The notes: generated by a model not told the origin, from the sequence alone. Shown: positions 52,341 through 63,118, numbered from the stretch's first letter. The stretch: DNA of 64,000 nt from Blastobasis lacticolella (GCA_905147135.1 LR990054.1:12871001-12935000), one strand, 5' to 3'. A program made the numbers and translations.

Positions 52341-53108
52341 CACCGGCAAACAAAAAAAATAAAATTGTCTGTACACCGGGCGCCACCTATCTACGGGCAT
52401 GTTTTTCGACCCGCTGAATACGAATTTTAAGTCAGTTTAGGCCGTCCAGCCTTCAATTTTGAGTAAATTGCAAAAAACCACAAAAAATAGCGAAAATACG
52501 ATGTTTTGGCAAGATAAAAAATTTTGACATCTAAGGCAAGCATAATTTTTATGTATTTTGATCTGTTAAATACTAATTTCAATCGTACTTTAATCATAAA
52601 CTTATTTAATTCGAAAAAAATTATAAAATATCCTTAAAAATTGCAAAAATCGTAAAAAATTTGGATTATCTTGGTACAAAAAATTTTGTGAACCCGGATT
52701 AACAAAGATTTTCATGTAATTTAATCTGCTTGATCTGATTCTGCAATAAATTTGGCCCATAGTCCCTCCAAACATTCATAAAATTGCAAAAAATTCATAA
52801 AATAGCAGAAAATTGCTGCTGAAAAAATTGAAAAAAATCTTTTAATCACAATTAAACAAATTTTTTGTATTTTTTATTTACAAGATACAAGTAATTAACA
52901 TCCAAGAATGTACACAAATTGGATTTTCAACTGTTTTTCGAGGATCATCGAACATCAAATTTTCGCTATTTTTTGGGGTTTTTTGCAATTTACTCAAAAT
53001 TGAAGGCTGGACGGCCTAAACTGACTTAAAATTCGTATTCAGCGGGTCGAAAAACATGCCCGTAGATAGGTGGCGCCCGGTGTAATTTTTTTTTTTTGTG
53101 TGCCGGTG
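52341..53108. mobile_element. 768-bp foldback/MITE-like element with ~160-bp inverted repeats
   Basis: The left arm (52341-52505) and right arm (about 52951-53108) are inverted copies with high identity. They include ACACCGGGCGCCACCTATCT, AAACATGCCCGTAGATAGGT (right arm) and GTCCAGCCTTCAATTTTGAG. The outermost ends are CACCGGCA...TGCCGGTG. A second, inner boundary CACCGGGCGCC flanked by TA (52372 and 53083) may be the true terminus. The 440-bp AT-rich centre has no open frame, so the element is non-autonomous. Superfamily is uncertain; TA flanks would suit Tc1/mariner-like movement. Confidence 0.8.
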
Positions 53109-53689
53109 TAATGGTAGGTAATACATTAGGCAAAAAAAAAGGAAATGTCTAGGTTTACTACGAAAATGTAAGTATTTGTTTGCTGAGTACTGAAAGTTTA
53201 CGATAGGTACACAGTTTAATGAAAAAATATACTTAGGCCATTACCATATACCTACTATTTCTGTGAACAGCTTGAATATTAAAGAAAATAAACTTTTTTT
53301 TGTTACTTATCCTGTTATTCATCCTGGGTTTCATCTAGGTAAAAGTGATACTATTAAACTGTATTATAAAAATATTACTGGTCGAAATGATAGGCCCTCT
53401 CACACGTTTTATCGGTAGATAACACAGACAAAACTGAAATATTAGTCGTACTTACATTTCTAATTGTTGTAATCTCACGTAGTCGCACCATTATCTATGA
53501 TTGCGTAGACTTACCGACGCCATGTAGGTACTCTACTTGGAATTACACGTTACGCTAGTTCCAATTAAAAGTTACTCATTAAGACATGCGATTACAGTGT
53601 TTACTTAATTTTAAATTGTAATACATTCTCAATAGTCATGTTTTGTAAACATTTTGATACTAGTTAATATTATCTTTTTGGCGTAGGTA

Positions 53690-54839
53690 TTTATTTTATT
53701 TTATTTTATTTTATTGGTTTACCAACAGATGTACACTACATCTAACATTTAAATCTATGGTATTACAATATTTTTGTTAGTGCCTATCCAATTACAGGTA
53801 AACACATCATTTACAAAAAATAGTTGCATTATTGCTGGTTCCGCAGAACAATAACATTTATTTTAACATTAGTTGTAAGTACATGTTTTATAACATTTTA
53901 AGATACCATGCAAAGATTACTTAGGTACTATATTTACTAAAAATGTGTCTGTATAAAAGGGCCTTAAATCTATTAACATTTCCACCACTAAACAAATCCA
54001 CCTCCTCCACCTTGCAAAGTTCATTATGCTGATGACAAATACGGGAAATTATACTGTGACGGCCTAAGTTCGTTCTATAGTATTTCTTGGCGAACGTGTT
54101 GGTGTTAACTATACGGCAATTAATTTTAGGAACATTTAAATTTAACTCCGCCAACAAGTAAGGTGAATCTATAAGGTTGTTAATGATTTTAAAAACAAAG
54201 ACTTCGTCAGCAACCCATCGGCGCTCCTCCAATGTTGTCATCTTAAAGAAGGTTAGTCGGTTTGAGTAGGAAGTCAACGAGTGTAGTTTTCTTTGATGTA
54301 ACGTCAAGTAAAACAAAAATCGTCTTTGTACCTTCTCCAGTCTCTCTGAGTTGCATTTATACTGGGGGTTCCACACACAAGAACCGTATTCAAGATTACT
54401 GCGGACCAAGGAGCAGTAGGCAATCTTCAGAGCGGATAATGATTTAAATTGTTTACAATTTCGCCAAACAAATCCCATCATTCTGTAGGCCTTCTTTACA
54501 ATCTCATCCAAATGAAGATTAAAAGACAGTTTACTGTCCAAGATCACCCCCAAGTCCCTAATGCTGTTGACCTCCTCCAATTCTCTATTATTTGTGTAAT
54601 ATTTTGTGTTTAATGGTTTTTTCTTTTTCGTGAATTTAATATGTTTACATTTACTTATATTTAGCGGTAGGTGGTTTTTTTTACACCAATTATTAACATT
54701 TATTATGTCTCTCTGCAGTAAAATAGAATCAGAATAGCAATTAATAGTCCTAAATATTTTTAAATCATCTGCAAAAAATAAAAATTTGGAGTGGTGAATT
54801 TGACATGCTAAATCATTGATAAATATCAAGAACAATAAG
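53690..54839 (-). mobile_element. 5'-truncated jockey-like non-LTR retrotransposon
   Basis: Read on the minus strand, the element begins abruptly inside reverse transcriptase (LLFLIFINDLA, just after the usual GPLLF), runs through a 304-codon frame, has about 200 bases of 3' UTR, and ends in a tail of AAATA units (53690-53717). The possible target duplication is AGGTAT (53683-53688 region and 54838-54843), too short to be certain. It is inserted antisense in the KDM3 intron. Confidence 0.8.
53921..54835 (-). pseudogene. reverse transcriptase C-terminal half (jockey-like LINE)
   Basis: The 304-codon frame contains the polymerase catalytic motif FFADDLKIF near residue 20, then KCKHIKFT, a LGVILDSKLSF motif, and the RT thumb and C-terminal region with YGSCVWNP and RLEKVQRRF. 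These are standard for jockey/CR1-clade reverse transcriptases copying element RNA at the target site. The endonuclease and finger regions are missing at the 5' truncation and there is no true ATG at the start, so it is dead on arrival. The intact long frame suggests a relatively recent insertion. Confidence 0.85.
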
Positions 54840-55459
54840 GTATGCTCAGAATTGTTGACTGTTAGATTAGTTTCTAATCAAACTTGCTAACCTTTGCACT
54901 TTATTTACTGACCAAATATAGCGACGGATTAATATGGATGTTGATACTAGCTTCTGTGGGTTTCAAGATTCAAATTTTATTCAATGCCGGTACATTCAAG
55001 AAACATTTATTGTAAGTCACATAAAATTAGGTAAATAAGTAAGCGCCGCGCGCGGCGTCATCAAGCCGGCAACCAGTCATGGCCCATATGAACTCCGGAA
55101 CCATAAACATTATTCATAAAAAAGCTATGCCGATCAAAGCACCGTTTAACGTTCGCGTGGGTGATGTCAAAGGAAGTTCTTTCTCGGTGGCTGGTCAGGT
55201 CACCGGTCACCAGAAGTCCAGACTAGGTACCGCCAAATGGTTTGCACCTTGCACCGTGTTCTGGAGCAAGTCCTGACGAAACCATTCACGCCAATCACTG
55301 TCAAAAATTATTTTATTGTAATTTTTGACAACTATTTCATGTTGGCATGAAAAATATATCCATATTGTTGAAAGTCATGTACCCAATAACCGTACCGACG
55401 CACAATAAACAATGAGACAGTCTAATGGAATCGCAATCTTAAATTATCAAGGCAAACGC

Positions 55460-55502
55460 CTTGTTTATCTATATGACTTTGTCTTGTTTATCTATATGAC
55501 TT
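55460..55502 (+). repeat. 20-bp direct repeat, period 23
   Basis: CTTGTTTATCTATATGACTT occurs twice, at 55460-55479 and 55483-55502, separated by TGT. It is a simple local duplication in the KDM3 intron. Confidence 0.85.
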
Positions 55503-57699
55503 CGCTGTTTGTTGTGGTCCGTATCGTAGCATAACATATTTGTCATAGTTGCGTCATTGCGTGAAAGTGGGCCACCGGCCGACTGAGGTTTGTCTTGGTC
55601 ATGGTTGACGCACTGATCCAATTATGTAGGTTAGGTGCAAGGTTATAGCTTTGTCTCCATGTTTGATTCAAATGAGTTTGGAATTTTTTATGGTTTTCAG
55701 TTCTGTCTGTCTATTTTTCTGCGTTAGTTTATAGCTGCTATTATATAAGCCTTATGCTTTTAGAGTAAGTTTGCGTCGGTCTCCCTGTAAATTAGATTTG
55801 AATAATCTATTTTGCGTTCCTTTTTGTTGGTAATCGGTTAATCAATGAAATCCTCTTCATCATATTACCTAAAAGTCAGCCCGCAAAGGCCTGTCCTATG
55901 CTGTTCGTAATCCAAATTCAAAACTATATATTTATTTCTCGTGACTATATTATATTACTCTTTTAGTAATAAGTAGGAGTGAGAATTTTTGAGTACGTAG
56001 ATACCTACCTAAACTTTTTTTATTGACGTCATATCGGGAGGACGGTAGATATCCATCGAAACTGTTGGCCGAACTAAACTTTCGTTGCATGTTTGGCTTT
56101 CTCTGTCCCAATTATAGTTTTAGCACCCCTACCTTGTGGCCGCCTTACTGGAGAAGTTTACGCTCTAAACAATCTTAACACAGTAAGCTTGTCTTTAGTT
56201 AGGTATTTGCGTCAATACTGGGTCATTGTGTAATGCTGTAGATCCTGACCAGACTAAACAGGACGTCCCATATGGGCATTTTTAGACTGTTTGCGATCAG
56301 ACCTGTTTTAGATTGGCTAAATAAATATTCCACCGCGGCTGCTAGTAGATGGACTAAATAGGCTGTTTCTAGTGGATAAGCATACTCCATCTTCTATTGC
56401 ATCGTCGCTTCACATCAGGTGAAATGGCGGTCAAATGCTTGCCTAGTAACTAGTAAAAAAAATATATTCAAACCTCTCATTCACATCTCGGTTCGCATTC
56501 CTACACAGATGAATTATCATATCCAGAGGCATTCTACAGCTTAACTAGAATTTAACGTCGTCATCTCAATCTATAGGGATAGGGACTAATCGCAGCAACG
56601 CAGCTTAGGCTCTGCTTTCCATTAAATTCGAGTTAGGCGGTAAGGCCCCAGGCAGATGGACAAATGTCCTTTTACAGGTCGAGTTTCTTGTTGTATTTAG
56701 GTAGGTAGGAAAACTAACTGTTTTCCTACCGCTAAGAATAGCTTAAGAATGTTAGTGACCTTGGTTCGCCTTTGGATTACGTCTATTCATTTATATTATC
56801 TTGTAGAGAAATACCTAGCAGTAGGCATCGCCTTTCCATTAAAGAAATTAGTGATCTGGTGGCCACTAAGTACCATGGACTTAGATTATAATAAGTCCAT
56901 GCTTCCTAAGAAAAAAGGCAGTAAATTTTGAAATGTATTTAATCCGTAGATGGATACCTAGATTTGAAGTCGGATAAGTTTGTAGCACTTTTCTAAGAAC
57001 TATATTGAGTAAGATTTCTTTGATAGATAGAAATAAGTTTGTATATAAATATCCTATACAAACTTTTTATTGTTTACTTTTACGTTCATTATAGAAATGG
57101 TGGTTGCTGTCAATCAACGCCAAAAATGCAAAATATTTATTGATGAATCTTTATTAAAATAGGTACCTTGAATTAATACAATAATTATTAACTACCCAAT
57201 TACTATAAAATAATTTGGATGTTGGGCATTAGGTAAGAGTTTATACTGTTTTAGTTGACGAATTTATTTCATAACGTGATGTAATCTTTATATTTTTACG
57301 AACCACAAGAACCAAAACAACACACGAGATTTGTGCTATATCTATAAAATAATTATTTAGCTCAACCTTTATGGTAGTACTGAATATTGTTTCATATTTG
57401 ATACTCGCAGAGTGACTTATCGTATATACCGGCTTACAACTAATAAAGATACAAATAATCTAGATAGAGAAATCAAACACCTGACAAGTAATAAAAAATA
57501 CCAGATACCAGTTCTACTCCTTATTTCAGGCAATATCTATATACCTATATCCAGTAGGTAACATTCTGAAAGGTCAACAACAATGGTTTGTCAACCATTA
57601 CTCTCAGTAGATCAGTTTTATTCACAAATCGTAAATAATGATAGACTACGAGTATAGTATTATGGGAAAATTCAGGGTTATTTTCATGATATCGGCCTT

Positions 57700-57884
57700 T
57701 TGATCCAATTCTGGCCTGTTCCCTTTTCTTCCACTAAGGCGATCTTGTGCCCGACTTATCCAGTGCCGACCTCTGTGTCGTCGGATGTCGTCCGTCCAGC
57801 GCTGCGGTGGTTTGCCGCTCCCCCTGGTATATGTCCTGGGACCTCGCTCCCTTCTAGTCTAGCGGATCTCGTACGTGCTATTTA
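57700..57884 (-). mobile_element. RTE-type retrotransposon C-terminal fragment
   Basis: The minus strand reads GRGSGKPPQRWTDDIRRH, then HWISRAQDR, matching the GRPxxRWTDDIR ... W...AQDR signature of non-LTR reverse transcriptase C-termini. No tail or duplication was seen, and another repeat begins right beside it at 57885. The 61-codon frame on the + strand is a shadow. Confidence 0.55.
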
Positions 57885-58000
57885 AAAAAAAGTATTTAAT
57901 TAGTATATCAGTTATCTAGCACCCATAGTACAAGCTTTGCTTAGTTTGGGGCTAGATGGCGCTGTGTGAATTTGTCCACGAATATTTATTTATTTATTTT
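57885..58000 (+). repeat. dispersed repeat, copy 2
   Basis: This is the partner of 47161-47292, with the same core GATGGCGCTGTGTGAATTTG and a cleaner (ATTT)n tail at 57982-58000. It abuts the RTE fragment at 57700-57884, so one of the two may have landed next to or inside the other. Confidence 0.6.
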
Positions 58001-58579
58001 CCCGTTTGAATTAGAGCCGAAGTAGCTTCTTCGAAAATATTGCATAGTTTTACAGGTAGGAGCACTGGAGGCAGAGGCACATTAAATCAGGTGGCCAGCT
58101 TCCCTGTATATCGGCCATATGACATTAAAAAGAAATTATTATGCATTTGTTGACATTGTATGACCTTGACCTACTTTCGATCTGTCGCTCGTGGTGATTA
58201 CCGGTTCACATTCTTCATTACCAATGGGTAATCCCTCCAATAAATAATATTTTGCTTATATTTATTCATTCGGAAAAGTTCTTTCTGAGAGTACCTACTT
58301 ATTGTAATAATTTGACCTTGACCTACATTTATTCATCGGTTACAATACAATGAAACATAATTTTGGTCTGGTTTTAAACGGCGTACACTTATTAGTCTAC
58401 CATTTAGTTGGACAATTGTGTGTCGCAACCCTTTGAAAGTATAGTTTTTCAACGGTCTCTGCAGCAACACAATAATAAAACACATAAAGCTAATGGTCTC
58501 GTAATGGTCGTAACAGGCCGACATATTATACTGACACTTGCTACTTTATTCCCTAGGGTCATGGTCGAAAATAAATTAG

Positions 58580-58745
58580 TTACCAGCCTCAGCTTCGCAC
58601 GGATTTTCTCAGTTATAATATGCATGAGATATAAACTGTATTATAAATATAAACCTAAATGATAGGGAAAATTGAAAACCGCAGCAAAACCGTTGCGTAG
58701 TTTAGGAGTTAGCTGAAATAAATACTTCAATTTATACTCTGTATG
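58580..58745 (+). repeat. common lepidopteran interspersed repeat fragment
   Basis: The words CAGCTTCGCACGGATTTTCT, AACCTAAATGATAGGGAAAA and CCGTTGCGTAGTTTAGGAGT are typical of a repeat seen across lepidopteran introns (from general familiarity, not a search). It has no coding potential and lies 240 bases before coding exon B. Confidence 0.4.
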
Positions 58746-58982
58746 TATAAATATAGAAGACGCAGCAACCGACTTTAGTTTTTACTATGTATAGATTAAC
58801 TTTTTGTAGACGTCGGCTTGGCAATATATATTTCAGCTCTATTCTTTGTTTCTTTTAATATTAACGTCTTTCTTACATATTTTGTTTGTACATACTACCG
58901 TTCTATTTGCATCGTTCGATTAAACAATGTGATGATTATGTTTGTTGGACCGTTAATAATACATTTTTCATTTTGTTTACAG

Positions 58983-59184
58983 TGACCGAAGAGATCAGGA
59001 GCAACGGGAGATGCTGGAAAAGCAGCAGAAAGAGAAAGAAAGAGAACGGATAGAGAGAGAACGGGAGAGGGAACGGGAACGAGAGAAGGAACGAGAAGAG
59101 AAGGAGAGGAGAGAACTAGAAAACGCGGCTTCGAAACTCGTCCAGAGGCATTTCGAGGAATCGCTTAGGCTTGCAAACCAAAAG
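58983..59184 (+). CDS. Kdm3: KDM3 coding exon B: Arg/Glu-rich helical segment
   Basis: The acceptor is TTTGTTTACAG before 58983 and the donor is AAAG/GTAATT at 59185. The exon starts in phase 2 and ends in phase 0. It encodes 67 residues that begin with mixed charged residues, pass into a long run of alternating Glu and Arg (about 59038-59110), and end with a less biased SKLVQRHFEESLRLANQK-type helix. Such i to i+4 salt-bridge patterns usually form a stable single alpha-helix or a coiled-coil spacer. Similar charged runs occur in many nuclear proteins, so the segment alone does not define the family; its place in the gene comes from splice phase and the downstream exons. Confidence 0.85.
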
Positions 59185-59298
59185 GTAATTATTTTAGTAA
59201 CTTAATTATCTAATGGCAATAGTTTGTGTTTCAAGCTTTAATTTCCTACCACAGTTTGACATTGATCAGAAATAACATAGTACGTATTTTTTCCACAG

Positions 59299-61518
59299 AG
59301 GGAGCGAATGTCGTGGTCGGTGGTGAATACGTTGTCGGCGCCTGCGCGCGCCGACAGGTACTACACGGCGGGCGCGCACCCATCGCACCCATCGCACCCT
59401 GCGCATCCCGCGCACCCCGCGCACCCGTCGCACCCGACGCACCCCGCGCACCCAGCGCACCCCGCGCTGCCCCGCGCGCCCGCAGACTACATGCACGCGC
59501 GGCTACCTCCCCCCAAGCCGGACAAGGGTCACCCCTCCCTCCCGAAGGGCGAGCCGAACTTCGGACCCTACTCCTACCCGCCGTACCGGGCCGCGTACGA
59601 CAAGCACAAGGACCCCCACCTGCCGGCGCCGCCGCCGCTCGTGCCCGAGAAGAACTCGGTCATAGTGAAGCACGACGCCAAGCAGATCCACCTCGAGCAG
59701 AAGCACCCCTACCAGCAGCCCGGCAAGGCGCGCGGCGAGCCCGCGGCGCACTACCTGCAGGCGATGCCGCACCGGCACCGCGCCTCCGCACCGCACCCCG
59801 CGCCGCACCCCGCGCCGCACCCCGCGCCGCACCCCTCGCTCTCCCCCGCGCCGCAGCCGCAGGACAAGCGGCGCCTCTACCAGCCGCCCGCGCCGCGCTC
59901 GCCGCACTACTACCAGCCTGCGCCCTCGCCCGGGAAGCCCAAGGTCTCCAGCCCCGCGCCGCCGCACATCTACGGCAAGCCCGGCAACTCCTCCAGCCCC
60001 GGCCCCGGGCCCGGGCACTACGCGCCCGCCGCCGAGCCGCCCATGCAGCTCAAGGCGGAGCCGCCGCCGGTGCCCTACCCGCCGCCCTCGCCCTACTCGC
60101 CCGCGGGCCGGCAGCGGCCGCCCGTCGCGCACGCGCGACCCCTGCCGCGGCCGCCCGGCGCGCCGGGCCCCGGCTCCAGTCCCGGCCCCGGCCCCTGCCC
60201 CGGCGTCGGCCCCGCGCCCGCGCCCATGCAGACGCAGCCGCTCGACCTGGGCGTGGCGCGCGACGACCCCGGCCGCGGCGGCCCGCGGTCGCCGCCGCGC
60301 CGCCGCCCCGTCGAGCCCGGCCCCGACGACGCCAAGCGGCGCCGCGTCGACTCGCCCGCGCCCGCGCCCGAGCCGCTCATCGCCGCGGCGGCGGGCGCGG
60401 GCCGCGCGCCGGGCGGCTCCGAGCCCGCGCCGCAGCCGCCGGGGCCCGCGTGCGACGTGCGCGTGCCCTCCGCCGACGGCAGCGTCGAGACCCCCGAGAA
60501 GGCGGCCGGCGCGTCGCCCGGCCCGGCGCCGGTCGCGCCCGCCGCCTCGCCCGCGCCCGCGCCCGGCACGCCGCTGCCGGCCGCGTCCCCCGCGCCCCCC
60601 GCGCCCGCGCCTTCCCCGGCCCCCGCCGCCGCGTCGCCTGCCGCGCCGCCCGCCGCGCCCGCCACGCCGCCCGCCGAGCCCGACGCGCCCGGCACGCCCG
60701 GCAAGGACGCGGCGCCGGTGCGCCACCTCGGCAAGAAGGCGTGGCTGCAGCGGCACGAGACGGCGCCCATCGGCGAGGGCGACTGCTCCGGCGGCGGCGG
60801 CACCTGCATCACGCTGCCGATGGCCATCGCGCGCTCCTCCGAGCCGGACGACTCGGGGCCGAACGTGGTGGTGCCGGTGGCGACCAAGTCGCTGGCGCGC
60901 GGCGCCCGCAAGGCCGCCAAGCCGCGCAAGCCCAAGGAGAACGGGCGCGTCGACGACGCCGAGGAGGACACCTCGAGCTCGGACCGCGAGGCGCCCGCGC
61001 CGCCGAAGCGGAAGCCGCCGAAGGCGAAGCGGAAAAAGGCGGCCGCGCGCAAGGTCGGCGACGAGCCGAAGAAGAAGAAGGCGTCCGAGAGCGGCAGCGA
61101 GAGCGACAAGGAGAGCGACGACAAGGACTCGGACTCGGGCTCGGGCTCGGGCTCGGGCGGGTCGGGCGCGTCGCGGCCCCGCGGCGGCGCGCGGCGCGGG
61201 CGGCGGGCCCCGCGGGGCGCGGGCGGGGCGGGCGGCGGCGCGGGCGCGGGCGGGCGCGGCGGGCGCCGACGCGACCCCGCCAAGGGCGCGCCCGAGCCCG
61301 CGCGGCGCCCGACGGACTCGTTCCTGCAGAACGGGCCGTGCTTCGAGGTGGCGCCGCGGCTGGCCAAGTGCCGCGAGTGCCGCTGGTCGCCCGCGCAGCG
61401 CGACAAGGACACGCCCAACATATTCTGCCGCTTCTACGCTTTCCGAAGACTGAAATACGCCAAGAACAGGCAATTAGCTATAGCCGGATTCTCGGATCCC
61501 TACAAGGACGCGGACGAG
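59299..61518 (+). CDS. Kdm3: KDM3 coding exon C: large GC-rich Pro/Ala-rich exon ending in the conserved KDM3 block
   Basis: The acceptor is TTTTTTCCACAG before 59299 and the donor is GACGAG/GTAATT at 61519. The exon is in phase 0 at both ends and is 740 codons long. In order it holds: ten His-Pro tripeptide repeats (59374-59463); four APHP repeats (59788-59835); a long Pro/Ala-rich disordered tract; PLDLG (60238-60252), close to the CtBP-binding PxDLS consensus; a basic KRRR nuclear-localisation-like motif (60331-60351); a highly charged Lys/Glu/Ser region with KAKRKK and KKKK (about 61010-61140); a Gly/Arg-rich tract; and finally the conserved family block CFEVAPRLAKCRECR and FCRFYAFRRLKY (61339-61458). 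GC content is extreme, so several other frames also stay open. Only this frame continues the KDM3 protein into the flanking exons. Confidence 0.88.
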
Positions 61519-61685
61519 GTAATTTCACCGAAGTTTACTACATCCTTCTTACTCAGCTTCACTGAAAACTTTCGAGTCTTGTGTCTATTGCAGCGAGACA
61601 CAAACGTTAAAAATGAATCCCTGTATATTCGAGCTCAGCTAAGAGAGAGAGTGACACTCTAACCCTGTTTTCTTTTGTACCCCAG

Positions 61686-61833
61686 GAGGACAAGAAGCTT
61701 TGGCTGTCTTCCTCGGCCGGCGCTGCCGAGCTTGACATCGAGATGAGTTGCTTCCTGCTGCGAGAGATCGGAGATCAGTTCTGTGAACTGCTGCAGCAAG
61801 AGAAGGACGCCGAGTCGCACCATCTCAATGACG
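61686..61833 (+). CDS. Kdm3: KDM3 coding exon D: linker before the zinc finger
   Basis: The acceptor is TTGTACCCCAG before 61686 and the donor is GACG/GTTAGT at 61834. It starts in phase 0 and leaves one base (G), which completes Asp with the next exon. The 49 full codons include KKLWLSSS, LDIEMSCFLLREIGDQFCEL and LLQQEKDAE. These match the pattern of the KDM3 linker (LWL, then a helix with IGDxFC and an EKxA motif) between the first cysteine block and the zinc finger. The preceding intron is only 167 bases and, if retained, would add a short tail and a stop at 61660. Confidence 0.9.
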
Positions 61834-62110
61834 GTTAGTGGCCATTTTTCTGCTATTAATGTTATAATTTACAGGATCTCAAACACTTGCTAATCCAACA
61901 ATTGATAAACATTTGTAAACAATTTCCTTGGAACCGATACGCTTACAATAATTGCTTTGAAAAGGGGCATATATTGAAGGACAATGACGCCGAAGTTTTT
62001 ACGAATTGCGTCACGTGTGTTGTTGTTTTTCTTTTACCATTATCTATTTACCTTATTATTTGTCAGTGTAAAATATAAATAATCTAATCCAATGTCCTTT
62101 GCCTCCACAG

Positions 62111-62241
62111 ATAAGACGATAGCGTGGAAACGTGTGGTGCAAGGCGTGCGTGAGATGTGTGACGTGTGCGAGACCACGCTCTTCAACTTCCACTGGACGT
62201 GCGGGAAATGCGGATTCGTGGTGTGCCTCGACTGCTACAAG
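62111..62241 (+). CDS. Kdm3: KDM3 coding exon E: C6H-type zinc finger
   Basis: The acceptor is TGCCTCCACAG before 62111 and the donor is TACAAG/GTGAGA at 62242. After Asp-Lys-Thr it encodes [17 protein letters not shown], followed by TTLFNFHW and [14 protein letters not shown]. The ligand pattern C-x2-C-x7-H-x2-C-x2-C-x4-C-x2-C is complete, with no missing residue. This finger is the hallmark of KDM3A/KDM3B/JMJD1C proteins and is reported in the family to be required for demethylase activity. Its intact state, together with clean splice sites, indicates a functional gene rather than a pseudogene. Confidence 0.95.
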
Positions 62242-62949
62242 GTGAGAAACCACTTCATATGATACCTTTTGGGGGTTCAAATGTAAATTTTGCTTTTGTA
62301 CACCACTATACATTACCCGAGTTGATTATATGGGTTGTGTGGACTTAGTTTTGTTCTCTTGACTGATCCAGTAGTAAAATAACAAAATTAAAAATTACGA
62401 ATTGCCACTTTATAGAAAGACTATGATTAAATATCGAATTACTGTAACTGCAAGTATTTTCTATTACTTTTTGATCACGACTTCGCTGGGATCCGCTTCG
62501 ATTGATCAAAGCCATATTTTCTTCCCAAGAATTTCACCAGGATCAGTTATCACACAGACAGATAGAGTTATTTTCATGGATTACTGCCACAAAACATTCA
62601 TAATTTACGACGTGGCTTAAAATTGTCTGTCTTTATACAACTGCATAGCTTCGTCCTACAACGCATTTAATGTTTATCGAAATCTTTAAAGTATTTGCGA
62701 TAATGTTCTTGTCTTATCACTTATCACTCAATTATAATTTTATCTAATCGCATTACATTTCTTGGAATGCTCTTTCCTTATTCATGTTTACTAGCGAAAA
62801 CTTTCTGGGAAAAGATGTACAGTCAGGCCAAGAAACTGATAGCTATATCAGTTGACAACTTCCCGTGTAACCAAAATATCGTTAAGGTCGAACCTGATAA
62901 CCTGTCAGAATATCATTACAAGGAAAAATCTAACTTGTTGTTTTAGGCA

Positions 62950-63118
62950 TAACTAGCTATTGAACGCGACTATGTTCGCGTAAAATTCGGTTACATCGTT
63001 CCGTACCCGTACCCGCGGGAATTTCGTCAGAATCTGTGCAATAGTTTTTGCGTCAAAGAATAACCAACATCCAAACAACCATTCTTCCATACTTACAAAC
63101 TTTCGCATTTATAAAAAA
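62950..63118 (+). repeat. common lepidopteran interspersed repeat fragment in a short intron
   Basis: CCCGCGGGAATTTCGTCAGA, then TGCGTCAAAGAATAACCAAC and ACTTACAAACTTTCGCATTT match a widespread insect repeat 3' region (recognised by eye). It lies in the intron between the zinc-finger exon and exon F, whose remaining 770 bases show nothing else. Confidence 0.4.

Larger units (their letters stand above)
46284..58982 (+). other. 12.7-kb KDM3 intron filled with mobile-element debris
   Basis: This intron interrupts a codon in phase 2. Apart from the elements listed separately (47161, 47651, 48402, 50869/51508, 51541, 52341, 53690, 57700, 57885, 58580), the rest is AT-rich sequence with no supported exon. 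A fragment with the words CTTCCCATCAGG (47889 onward) and another with GCCTGATGGTAAGCAGTCACC (51146 onward) look like copies of one widespread lepidopteran repeat in opposite directions. The only long open frame inside it belongs to a reverse transcriptase remnant on the minus strand. Confidence 0.75.

Noticed and set aside
59503..61473. 656-codon minus-strand frame antisense to exon C
   Set aside because: Stop codons are rare at this GC level, so antisense frames stay open by chance; composition is Arg/Gly noise with no motif. The 442-codon minus frame at 60093-61421 fails for the same reason.
59226..61565. 779-codon open frame on the + strand overlapping exon C
   Set aside because: Its residues are Arg/Ala/Pro noise typical of a shifted GC-rich frame, it crosses both splice sites, and it does not fit the KDM3 protein in the neighbouring exons.
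61519..61662. Extension of exon C into the next intron with a stop
   Set aside because: The GTAATT donor at 61519 and the CCCAG acceptor at 61685 give the conserved KDM3 continuation; the extension is retained-intron sequence.
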